Made by a program: the position numbers and the translations under genes
Part shown: positions 35,271 to 46,405 of the stretch, piece by piece
Layout of the letters: the number at the start of each line of letters is the position of its first letter
Position numbering within the stretch: the stretch's first letter is position 1
Notes under the pieces: model-generated
What the model was told of the DNA's origin: nothing
The model's database searches: none
The model's input: only the letters and a program-made list of their open reading frames with translations
Assembly (NCBI RefSeq): GCF_001039355.2
Contig: NW_019774848.1
Location: 1-64,000 of the forward strand
Reading direction: 5' to 3'
From: Lingula anatina
Lineage: Eukaryota > Brachiopoda > Lingulata > Lingulida > Lingulidae
DNA: 64,000 nt

Positions 35271-38200
35271 AAACTTAAGTATTTATTGGATTTGGGGTCT
35301 TAGACTATCATGTTTATTCAATATTTTTTTATTTATTACATTAATTTTCTATCAGTATTTTCAACTCAAGAAGAAAGGTATTTAGTTTAGCATTAAAGAT
35401 ACATTTTTGCCACAAGAGCTGGCCAAATGCCACCTTATTGTTTCAAACAGTACAACTTAGAGAAATACCAAAGGGCATTGTTTCACGTTCCCTGAAAAAT
35501 CATATTTGAAAGGATATTTACTGCTTACTCTCAGTGCTATATATAACCAAGCAGATAAGTCTGTCAATTTAGGATCAGAAATTAGAAGTAGGTGGAGTTA
35601 TAAAGTTCTTTTTATTGTTTATTTGTTTATTCCTTGGCATGTCATCTCTTTACGAGTTTTATAAGAAACTAGGAGAGGTTCATGTGCGTTACTTGGAAGC
35701 CATGCTTGCTTAATATGTAACTTAAATGTTTATTTTCATGTAACATTCCCTGTCATTATTGGCCAGTCAATTGTGATCTATTCCTAGCTGACAGATACAT
35801 CAGTAGTAAATCATACAAATTATTGTCCCTTTAAGAAGACAGACATATTCCAGACTCAGACAGAAAGGCCATGAACAGCAGCCAGCTGAAAATACAAGCT
35901 AAGGTGAGCAATGGACATTTCAATCCTCCTGAAATAAATCACATCATAATTCTTACAAAATATATACATAGTAAAGCATACCTCTTCAATTATCAAGTCA
36001 GTATTTACAATGTATATGGACTGTTAACAAATCAGTGAAAACTTTTATATGCTCCAGCTTACGATCCAACTACCTAAGTATCTCACAGAGCTATGGGGCA
36101 CCTGGCAGTGACCTAGTTTCAATGATGATAGAATGAAAGAAAGTGGACAGAAGAGGAGAGACAGAGAGGGAGAAAAGTTGAGAAATAGTGAGAATTTGAA
36201 GTTGCCCAAATTATTCTGCAATATACTCATGCAAGCCCTCTTTTCACGAAGACAAAACTTCAAAATAAATTTTTATGTTCCTATACTGACAAAGCACAAA
36301 ACTCCAAATACTCAATTCTGGGGAGTGATGTAAACATGCAAATTACAGGAAACAGCAAATAACATCTTTCTTCTTTAAAAATTTCTCTTGGTAATTATTT
36401 TAAATTTACACTTACTAAACTGTTCATGTTATAGTGACCTACCAATTTAAAAGGTTCTGTCCACCAAGAGTTTCAGGTTTATTTCAGTTTAAAAATGTAC
36501 TGAATTCACTTAACCTTCTATCCAGGTTTTATAATATATAGCCCCTATATCAAGTTTTTTCACAGAAATATTTTGATGTTTTTACGTTGCTGACCATATT
36601 TCCTGCAATCAATAATCAATGTTTTTAAATCGCCGTACAATTTATCATCTTTCATATAACAAACACTTTCCTTGGATTGCATAATGCTGTCCTTGTTTTA
36701 TAAGAGAAATCCTGTCAATCCTACCAACATTTTTTTTGCAATAACAGTACATCCTTTGCCTTGAAATGTCAGTAACAAAACACCACTTATACGCAACAAA
36801 GAGGGTGGGCTGGATTAAGCTAAACATTTTCATTCTTTTAATTGATATACAAAGAAATCTGAAAAAAGTATGCTAAGACAAAGTATTTTACAAGCTGATG
36901 CTCTCATGGGAGTATTTTACCAGCAGAAACTGTCATGAAGAGTATAATGAATTGTTGACTATTGCATGCAATGCTTTGTACTTATCATTCCTTCTCCTAG
37001 AAAACCAACTTTTCTAATTAAGTTTCTAACCTTTCCAATAATCCAGTTGGCGGAGTTTTATTCCTGGAATAAATATGTCAGGAAAGAAATTATTTAAGCA
37101 AGCTTCGTATCTTGAGGGATGCATTCCACCCTAGTTTTAAGTCAGAAAATCGTGTACACCCTTCTTTGTGATCACAGCACGTTGGAAGATTCCCCCGACT
37201 CTTTCTACTATAAATTCACCTAAAGATTTGAGCACATGTTATTTAAAACACCACTGCCTCTCATTTCCCCCTTTATCCCTCTTCATCCTCTTTTATTACT
37301 AAAAGGAATTCTGTTTAGTTGTGTTTCACGATGTCAAATTTATTAATGCATTTTTAAGTTTCTATCACACTGAAAATCATTAGAACTTTAGTAAATAAAT
37401 AAAAATAATCATCACTTCAAAATGTATGCAAGGTCATGTTCAATCAATTTTCATAAAAACAATTAAGGTTTTAATCCAGTTATAGTTGATATTCTTCCTG
37501 GTTATCAATAATAATAACAAAACACAAACACCTCTGGTTTACAGCAACAATATTTGATATGGCACTTTACAGTGGTCAAAACATACTCCATATGCATTAG
37601 ATGTCAGTAACAGTTGTCAATTTGCTGGCCATTACGGCAACACAGTCAATGACTGGACACAGTACTTCACCTCAGTATAAAGACAACACTTCAAGGTATT
37701 ATACCTATTTTTGTTGATGCATAACCTAAGCACACTGTATCCAATGGACAATAAATACTTTACCCTTTATCAACACATTTCTCTACAGTACAGACTAGTT
37801 CTTGGGGCCCACATGAGTATAGAGCTATAAAGTAGAGTAGTCACTGCCAGAGCCTATTGCTATGTACTTCATTGACTTGTTTGAATATTAAGACATTCAA
37901 CACCGACTACGTGAAGACTCCTACATTCAGTTTCTTTATCATATCCAGAACTAGTAAAATATCACACTCCCTAGAGAAGAGCTGTAGCTATGGCTACCAA
38001 GCCCCCACCACAGACTGTCCCTACAAAACATCTCCTCAGCCATCAGATCACCCAGCAGAACACAGTGAATACATTACCATTTGTGCTATCTGTCCCATCA
38101 GAGCCTGGGCCTGGCTGTTCAGGTTACCCCCCTGGCCCCCCATGCCTCCTTGGTTTCCAAAGCCTCCGGGACCCCCGGGGCCCCCAGGGCCACCACCCTG

Positions 38201-41200
38201 GCCGTTAGCATTGCCAGCACCTCCACTCCTCTCCATGTTGCCTTGGTTACCCATCTGGAAGAACAAAAATTTTTCACTGTACAATGCTGCCACCTGGTGA
38301 ACACACCGAGTACCAGATACACACACACTCCACACACTCACTTTGGCATGTGTTACCACATGTCATATTTCTAAATAGATCAAGCCAGCATCAATTTGTC
38401 TACCTAATGAAAACTCATTACAGAAAGTATGTATTCTTATCCTAATATCCAAAGCACTTGGTCATAAAATACTTCAGTTATCTTGTCATTCATTCAGTTA
38501 ACTTGTCATTCACAGTAAGTTCTTTACTCCTAGAGACGGTGTAGGCAGTACCTGAGATCTCTGTTGTCTCTCTAGTCCCAGTCCAGCTGGCGGGGCCGGG
38601 GGTGGCTGCATGGGAGGTGCATTACCCCGGGGTCCACCTGGTCCACCACCCCCACCGCTGCCACCACCCTGCATCTCCCGCATAGCACTCTCTTGCTGAA
38701 CACAGGAGAGAACACAGTTTTCAGTCTCTTACAAAACACAGTTCATTTATCTAGTGAGCTGCACACAGGAGAGAACAGTTTTCAGTCTCTTACAAAACAC
38801 AGTTCATTTATCTAGTGAGCTGAACACAGGAGAGAACACAGTTTTCAGTCTCTTACAAAATACAGCTCCAAGGCCAGCTTCTTCATTTTCAAACCTGCAT
38901 ACACACACCTAGCAGACACTTGAACTTCTGGGACAAATTCAAGCTAATCTCACTAACCACAGACATAAGTTATCTGAACTTAGTGGTACTGTGGAAAGAC
39001 AAGAGACATGGTTGGGATTGGTGTAGAAATTTTTATCAAATGCAGCAGCAGTTCAGACAGCACAAGCTGCATGCATGGACATTTGAAAATGAAAGCTGAC
39101 ACACACAATGGCTGTTAACCTCTGGCTGCGCTCATATCTGAATAGCACTGGTCACAGAAACAGAAGGATAATTTATAATCTAATTTTTATGAAAATAAAA
39201 CTTTCCAAATTATACTGTAACCTTTGAAGATCTGCAATGCACAAAAACCATTTTACAGCAAACATGCAAGCTGTTTAAACTGTTGGCTAAAAATGTCACC
39301 TGCTCCAGCTGTCTGCGTCTCATGATTTCCTCTTGCTGTTGTCTCATCATCATTTCTTCGCGTCTTCTCTGTTCCTCTTGCCTCATCCTTTCATCATCAG
39401 GACGCCTGTTGCCAAACTGCTGCATGTTGCCCTGGTTCCTGAAGCCACCCTCATTGTTGAAGAAATCATTTCTCTCATTTCTGAACTCGTTCTGGCGCCT
39501 AGAGTTGAATGAAAAGAAGTCACACCTTTTAGAAAACAAACCAAATAAACAACTACAATTTCCTTACAGTACCGGACACACTCACAATTCCAATACAGTT
39601 GACATTCCCATCATCCCAATGACATGTGTATTTACCTCATTTCTACCAGTACCAGATACACTCCCAGTTCAAATACAGTTAACATTCCCATCATCCCAAT
39701 GACGTGTATTTACCTCATTTCCAACTGCTGCATTCTGCGTTCCTGTTCCTGCGCCCTCATCTCCTCCAGGCGCCTTAGCTCTTCTTGTCTACGCATCAAA
39801 TCTGGCAAAAAAGACATGCGACCATAAAGTAAACAAGCAACACTATAATAAGAATACTAACAAATATATATTATTAATCATCTATTTACAGAATTTGGAA
39901 AACTCACCATCAAGTATGGATTATATGTATATAATCCATATTTGATGGTGAGTTTTTCAAACATATAAGTATACTTATAATTTTCCCAGAGTTACAACCA
40001 GTGTTGAGAGAGGAGGATGAAAGGGAAGTTGATCAGAGTTAAAGTGTTTACCCTAAACAAATTGTTAAATATGATTTTTTTACAAGAAAAGTTAACTCTG
40101 GGCACCTTTAATCCTGACAAACCATCAAAGGCAAAAGCATAATCTCACACAGATAACAAAGGTCTATTTATTGTAAACTCTTCGGTACAAGTTTTAATGG
40201 ACTTAAACTAAATATATATAGATATAGTCATTATTATCATTCATGAAGAGTTCTCCCCACCTTGTCTGAGCATCAGAGCCTCCTGCTCATGCATAGCATT
40301 GTCCATCTCCATGTCTAGTTTCTCCCACAGATCTTCTAGCTGCTTCTTCAGCTGTTCCTTCTGCTGCTTCTCCATCTCATACAGTTGTTTCCAGCGCTGA
40401 CCAAACTCGAACTCAAAGGAGCCTGGCTGTGCAAACCTTGGTTCAACCTCCCTTTCCCTAGAGAAAACAAGAAAAAAAATTGCAAACTACTCATTTATCA
40501 TCTTTTAAAATTATAATAATGCTCTAATTATTTAGCTTTAAACCACTTTTTTTTTTGTCAATCTTTAATGTAAAAACAGACATGCTGAAAACTTTTCAGA
40601 ATGGCCGGACATTTGGACCAGCAGTAATGAAAAATTTGCCAGACCGAATGGATTTTTGTCGGACCGAAAATCACCCTACTCGTTTGAGACAGATACTACC
40701 AGTACTTTGTTTGTGAATGTGGTAGATTTGAAATGGAAGGGGAAAAAAAACGCTTTGTGTTTTATATAATTTTAGTAGTGAAGTATGTCAAATGATGACT
40801 GTAAATTCTTAAAACTCTTGTCAGTCCTGTGGACCGACCAAGTCCAATTTTCTACCGGTCCAGGCAAATTTTCCCGGTCATGACCGATCGGACCGACAGT
40901 TTCAGCATGTCTGTAAAAATATCAATAAAACTTTGGTTAATGTACACATGTAACAAATGGAAGGTACAGGAAAGATTAACTTACTTTTGATAGATGGCAT
41001 TTTTCTGTACATATCTCTCAGGCATTCCATCGTCTTCATCATGCTGCTCTAACAGTTCAACAATGATGGGGCGAGGAGATCTGAAAGTGATATTGTGAAT
41101 ATTTATCAATCCATTTTTCAAAACATTATTTAAAAGAAATTCTAAGACAACATAAAAGATTTGGTATTTTCTTCACTTCCCTCACATAATCCAAATAACA

Positions 41201-42180
41201 GAATGTAACATCAAAAACCTAAAACAAAAAACAAACTTTTCAACTCAGTCGCAGACACACTCCCCATGCTACATAAGCTATTTTTAATTACCAGTTCAAA
41301 TTTAATGGCTTCAGCCAGAGATGAGATGGACTTACTTGGCCAGGAGAAAGACTCCATCATTGATCCTGTTTAGTGCAGTCTGTGCTCCTGGTTTTCTAGC
41401 AAATTCCACAATCCCCTCCCCAGTGGCACGGCCTCGATCATCAACAATCACCACAGCACGCTCTACTGACCCAAAGACAGAGAAAGCTTGTTCCAGGAGC
41501 TCATTGGACGCGTGGGCTGGGAGGTGTTTCACCCTCAATGCTGCACCATGTGTGGCAAAACGCACCCTGAGCATGCGCCCCTTACGCAGGGTTCCATCTA
41601 GGGCACTCTTTGCAGCTTCTGCATTTGGTCTGGTGTCCTAAAACAACAAAATTATACCAATCAAACTCAGCAACACATTCGGTTAAATATTGGAATTTTA
41701 CCGACAAGTACACAAATAAGGGGTAGATTAATATGAATTCTTAGGCCACCATTATCCTACACTTTAAAAACATCATTAACTCACCAATCTTATAAAGCCA
41801 AAACCCTTCTGCTTATTGAGAAAAACTTCGGAGCTCTGGCCGTACGGTTCAAACAATTTCTTGAAATCTGACTCTTCAATATCATTGGGGAGATTTCCAA
41901 CAAAGAGCCGACATCTTCCAGTAAACAACTTCTTTTCTGCTGGCTGGGATGAACCATCTTTATTTTGACTTCCTTCTCTATCTCTGCTGTCTCTTTTGTC
42001 ATGTCGGTTTCCAAATCTGTCCGAGTCTCGTCTATTGTTCTGATTTCGGTGCTCTCTGCCTCTCTGATCTCCCGCTCCCCCCGACCTATTTGAATTTGGA
42101 GTCGTTTGTGCCTTCTTGTCTGGTGTCTTCTCACTTCTGGTTGGTGCAGGACTTTTTCCTGTCGCCTTAGTTGCAGACAT
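32662..42180 (-). CDS. NONO: DBHS-family RNA-binding protein (NONO/SFPQ/PSPC1 orthologue)
   Basis: Nine coding exons on minus: 42180-41785, 41637-41336, 41080-40985, 40457-40261, 39801-39714, 39498-39300, 38695-38552, 38254-38078 and 33006-32662. They total 1944 nt, 647 residues, in one frame. Domains: a disordered basic N-terminus (1-88), RRM1 from about 90 ([17 protein letters not shown]), RRM2 from about 165 ([22 protein letters not shown]), the NOPS motif ([29 protein letters not shown]), a long charged coiled coil ([12 protein letters not shown] and the [14 protein letters not shown] stretch), then Gly/Met/Asn/Pro-rich low complexity ending KRARRF, comparable to KRRRY in human NONO. DBHS dimers act in nuclear RNA retention, splicing and transcription. 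An upstream in-frame GTG is not used; the ATG at 42180 is chosen. The family expanded in vertebrates, so this is probably the single ancestral-type gene. Confidence 0.93.
33278..33729. repeat. 21-bp minisatellite, about 21 copies
   Basis: The unit is close to TGTTCATGGTCTAACCAGCC(C), with variants CATGGCCTTACC, CAAGGTCTAACC and CATGGGCTAACC that alternate in blocks. Because 21 is a multiple of three, overlapping plus-strand frames stay open and give heptapeptide ORFs that I regard as non-coding. Confidence 0.9.
34550..34879. mobile_element. MITE-like element with GGGCCCAGTTTTATAAAGG termini
   Basis: The left end GGGCCCAGTTTTATAAAGGA at 34550 is matched by its reverse complement ending at 34879, with inverted similarity continuing inward (CACTAACCAGTG, GGATAAATTCTCCTAA). 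Near the centre is a perfect 17-bp palindrome with a 5-bp loop (34739-34755 and 34761-34777). No coding capacity. It lies in DBHS intron 8. Confidence 0.75.
38696..38880. repeat. 62-bp triplication carrying the 3' splice site of DBHS exon 7
   Basis: Three copies start at 38696, 38759 and 38820. On minus each ends in CCTGTGTTCAG or CCTGTGTGCAG, the acceptor sequence. Only the copy next to the exon (38695) continues into coding sequence. Confidence 0.85.
39574..39722. repeat. 78-bp duplication carrying the 5' splice site of DBHS exon 5
   Basis: TACCTCATTT at 39711 (real donor ATGAG|GTAAAT on minus) recurs at 39633 with the same flanks (CATTCCCATCATCCCAATGA). The second copy lies in the following intron. 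Confidence 0.8.
39899..39957. repeat. Perfect-looking hairpin in a DBHS intron
   Basis: AAAACTCACCATCAAGTATG and its reverse complement face each other across TATGTATATA, arms about 27 bp with one or two mismatches. Confidence 0.8.
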
Positions 42181-42658
42181 TGCTATATTTATTTGAGAAC
42201 AAGTCTGCACTACGTTCCTCGCCACGCACTTTTCCTAAAACAATATGGCCGTCTTTACACACGCCGGTGTCACGTGACCAAAATTATCCGAAATGCATTC
42301 CATCAAAACGAATCACTTAGCGCAAAAACGAAGTTAATTTAACAAAGCAGATTAATAAAAGCCGCATCTGTTTTAATATGATAAGACATAAAAATGTAAA
42401 CTGGATAATGGTTACCTAAGTAATGCTCTTTTTTATGCGAAAATTAGATGCATGGACAAAAATTGAAATCGAGGCCACAGAAGCCATTGTTTGATGTGGG
42501 GGGAACCGATGACCAGAAGAATACGTTCAGATAAATTGTCTGCTGCAACCTCTCTTCGTAATTTACAGCTGTATTATGTACACTCATTTTATGTGAAGTG
42601 CGTACGATGTGCAAATGACCTTGAACTGTCTTGCATGTGGGTCATTTAAAAAAGAGGC
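42181..42658. promoter_or_regulatory. Bidirectional promoter between the DBHS and ZMYM genes
   Basis: The start codons of the two divergently transcribed genes are 478 bp apart (42180 minus, 42659 plus). The spacer contains a palindromic E-box GTCACGTGAC (42269-42278, USF/MYC-type). A CAATATGGCCG stretch and the AAGAGGCATGGCGGATG start region resemble YY1-type ATGGC elements. No TATA box is evident on either side. Shared control is inferred from geometry. Confidence 0.6.
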
Positions 42659-45600
42659 ATGGCGGATGCAACCGCGGGAAAGCACGGCATGGAAGATAAC
42701 AATTTGACCGAGGCTCCTGCAGAAGAATCTACCATCAAGGTAATAAACAGATTCAACAAACAACATACGGATCCTGGTCGTTCGTATAACTGTTTTGATT
42801 CTCGAAATAGTGAAAACAACATAACGCATTTCTCAATTTTAGAATGTTCAGGGAGCTAAAGTTAGTAATTGCGCATGGTTAGTGCTACTGCCATAACAAT
42901 GTTTTCACATGAATTAGGGACGCGGTGAACTGAGCAGTGAGATAATTGTGATCTATGCTAATGATCGCACCTGCAACGTCAGGTTGACATCTCGTGTTAT
43001 TGTTGACAACATACAGTTGCTGGTGCATATATGTCTCTTTGATTGGCTTAAATTAAAATTTCTCTAGTAATTTAGGCCAATCTTGAGCCACTGCACTAGT
43101 ATTCAAAGAAAATGCAATTAAGATATTCTTGTATTATTTGCTTAATTGGGCCCTACACTATGTTATTAATTTTTGTCAAAACATGGCCGACACCAATCAT
43201 TATTTGATAGAATTTTAATTGTTTCTCTCAAGCTTTTAAAGGATAGTAAATGTATGTCACAAAAGTTCTTCACCTTGACTGTCTGTTAATGAAAAAATAA
43301 TCTGCAACAATAACCCAGCAAGACTAAGTCATGTCCTCTTTGGATGATATTCTGATTTATTTATTAATTTATTTATTTTTGAATATATTTATTTATTTAT
43401 ATTTTATTTTGGCTAAATTATGTTGTATATGATATTTTCCTATTCAGCCAGTATCTTTGTATTTATATATTTTATTTTTTAGGAAAGTATAAGCAGTACG
43501 TCTCTAGACAGAGACAACTCAAACATGGATGTGGAAAATGGACCTTATACTGATAAAGCATCAGAATCAAATCTGTCAGATAATTCCAATCTAGATGCAA
43601 AATCCAAAGGGGAAAGCCCAGACAGTCCTGCCCCCTCAGTAGAGGAGGAATCAAACATGAGTGCAATAGAAGATGAATCAGTTCTAAGTGATCAAGCCAT
43701 ACAGAATGGGGTGACGCCTCCACCAATAGAAAACTCTGTTGCTGAGCCAGAAGAGAACGACCTTATACTGGAAAGGAACTCAGCAAATGCAGCAGAGGAG
43801 CCACCTGGCACACCAGAGAGCAGTGCGGAGGATGTCAGCATCCAGCAGCCCCCTGTTGACCCAAGTCTAGAGGCTCAGCAGCAGGAGGAAGAGCAGGCAG
43901 CTGTGGATGCTGCAGGGGTGTCCCCAGGGTCAAGCCAGGGGGGTTCCCCCTCTGGAGATGATGGCCCAGTGGAGGGGGAGGGTGGAGAAGGAGACCTAGC
44001 TGCTGGAGTTGATGAGCAGATCCCATCTGTTCCACAGCAGACCAATGGAGATGAACTGGAGCCCAGTATAGAGAATGCAGCTGACAATGCTGAAGAGGAC
44101 CAGCTGCTGGATGATGGTGATGGAGAGGATGAGGTACTGGATGAGGATGAGCTACTTGATGATGAGCAGCAATCGGATACACCTGTCAATCAGGAACATG
44201 TCCGGCCTGCAGCACAAGACAATAACCAACCACAGGCAGGTGAACCTGTCAATCAGGAACATGCTCCGCCCACGGCAGAAGACAGTAACCAACCACAGCC
44301 ATGTGAACCTGTCAATCAGCAAGATACACCAGCTAGTCAATCGGGAAATAAACAGCAATTAGTTGAGGAGTTTGTCAATAATCAAAAGTCTGCATCTCCC
44401 TCACCAACAGATGACCAAGTGCAACAATACGAACCTTTCAATCAAACAAGTGCTCCCTCCACCCCTTTAGGGGATGACCAAAAGGCAGATGAGCCTGTCA
44501 ATCAAGGTGCTCCACCCACTTCGAAAGATGACCAGACCGAGCCTGTCAGTCAAGGAGATGCTCCACCCATTTCAAAGGATGACAAACAAGACAGTGTTCC
44601 AACAGAAAAAGAATTAAAATCTGAAAACAATGAAGAAAAAGTATCTCAGCAAGAAAATCTTTCTGAAATATCCCCAGAAGATTCCTCAGCAGATAAGATA
44701 AAGCCTGTGTCCTCAGAGGATGCCCCAGTGTCCTCAGAGGATCTCCAGCCAGCATTAAAAACTGATGATGTATCAGGGGCTAAGACAGTAAGCCCAATGT
44801 CTGTGTCATCTCCTGCAGCAGATCCAATGGACACTGAACCAGGTTCTTCTGTAGCAAGAGAAGAACCAATGGAAGTAGACGGCACTGATGGGAAGTCATC
44901 CCATGTGGAGAATATGGAGACAGACGCTGAAGAGACACTGGGTTCACTAACCAATCAAAGTGAAGGAGCTCAGGAGCAGACATCAACACGGAATGCAGCA
45001 GAAGACAACCAAGTACCAGACGTAGAAATGAGTGGTGACACCCAAGGATCTGGAACTGAAGTCAACGGTGAAACAGAAAGTGCTAATACCATCAAGATTT
45101 CAAAAGTGGAGACTGTGACAGCTAATTCTGGAGAAAATGTAACAGAAATCAAAACTGAGTCAGAGTTTTGTAAAGAGGAGACAGGCACAGCTGAAGAAGG
45201 GACTGGAATGAAGATCACTTCCGTCTCTGGTGCAACCAAAACCAGTGAAGATGGCAGTCAGGTAAGGGGATGTGGGGTGAAGGGGTTTGGACGGGAAATG
45301 ACCGCCGTCTGGTTTAAAAAAGGGACTCAAGACAGAATAATGGTCTTTGCTGAAGGACCAAAAGTTCAGTCCACTGAATTAAAGTAACTGTTGGTCAGTT
45401 CTTTTATGAAGTAAAATTAACCAAGCATCTCATTTCATTGGACTTCTGCCTGTTTATGTTGGAGCAGAAAAGACTAAATATTTGGCCTAAAGTTAAGACC
45501 AGATCTAAGTTGTTCATAAAACTGGTCTGCTTTGTTGTTAGTATATCAAATGATGACTGAAGTGAAGTCTGTTATGTACTCCCTCGAAAATTTCATAGGT

Positions 45601-46367
45601 AACAACCTGTTACATAATAATTAATGCTGTTTAGGACAGAGAGTTAGGCGAGTGGTCATGGATGTCCAATATCACCGTACGAATACAATTTGATTGTTTA
45701 ACATAAAATTAAAAAGTGATATGTAATGAGTAGAGTTATCTCCTCTGTCTTACTCCACTTTCACATGTGAAGTACTGCAACTCCTCTAATGGAACAAATG
45801 GGGGTCACAATATTCACACTGGGGTTTTGGGGTAAAGGTGACAAGTATGCACATGTATTGTATTCTATACATTCAGGTTAGCAGGTCTGATCTAGAAGAC
45901 GAGACCACTGAGAAGAGCCCCTCTGAGGCAAAAATAAAGAAGGAAATTTTTGACGATGACCAGAAAGAGAAACAGAACTCCAACACTACAGAATCACCTG
46001 CTTCTAAGGATGCTTCTGGTATTACTTGCAACATCAGAATTTTTCTATAATTTATACTTACACTGCAAACATCTTTCTTCAGTAAATTGCAAATAGCATA
46101 ACTATCTCTGCTCTGATTAAAATTTCTCCTGTGAATCAAGATCGTCAGTTGTACATTTATGGACTGTATCACATGATACTAAAACAAATAAGTACGATGG
46201 ATTTCTTCATTTCATGAAAGCAGTCTCCAGTGAAGGGAAATCCTCCAAACCAGCTGCTACAAAAACACCACACAAATGTCTGGTCTGTGGAAAGGTGAAA
46301 AGCTTTTTTGTAACTGTATTGTCTTTGTAAGAAAGCATGCAGCTTCAATGTGAACTGCATGTCATTN

Positions 46368-46405
<38 letters not shown>

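Larger units (their letters stand above)
33007..38077 (-). other. DBHS intron 8 (5.1 kb)
   Basis: Separates the last coding exon from the rest. Contains the 21-bp minisatellite (33.28-33.73 kb), a MITE (34.55-34.88 kb) and an (AAAT)n run at 35230-35270. No nested gene seen. Confidence 0.8.

Noticed and set aside
41786-42225. Upstream extension of the DBHS ORF to position 42225
   Set aside because: The extension begins with GTG; the first ATG in frame is at 42180, with no reason to invoke a non-AUG start.
43835-44362. Antisense and shifted ORFs over ZMYM exon 2 (Ser-, His- or Met-rich)
   Set aside because: Shadows of the acidic, low-complexity coding frame.
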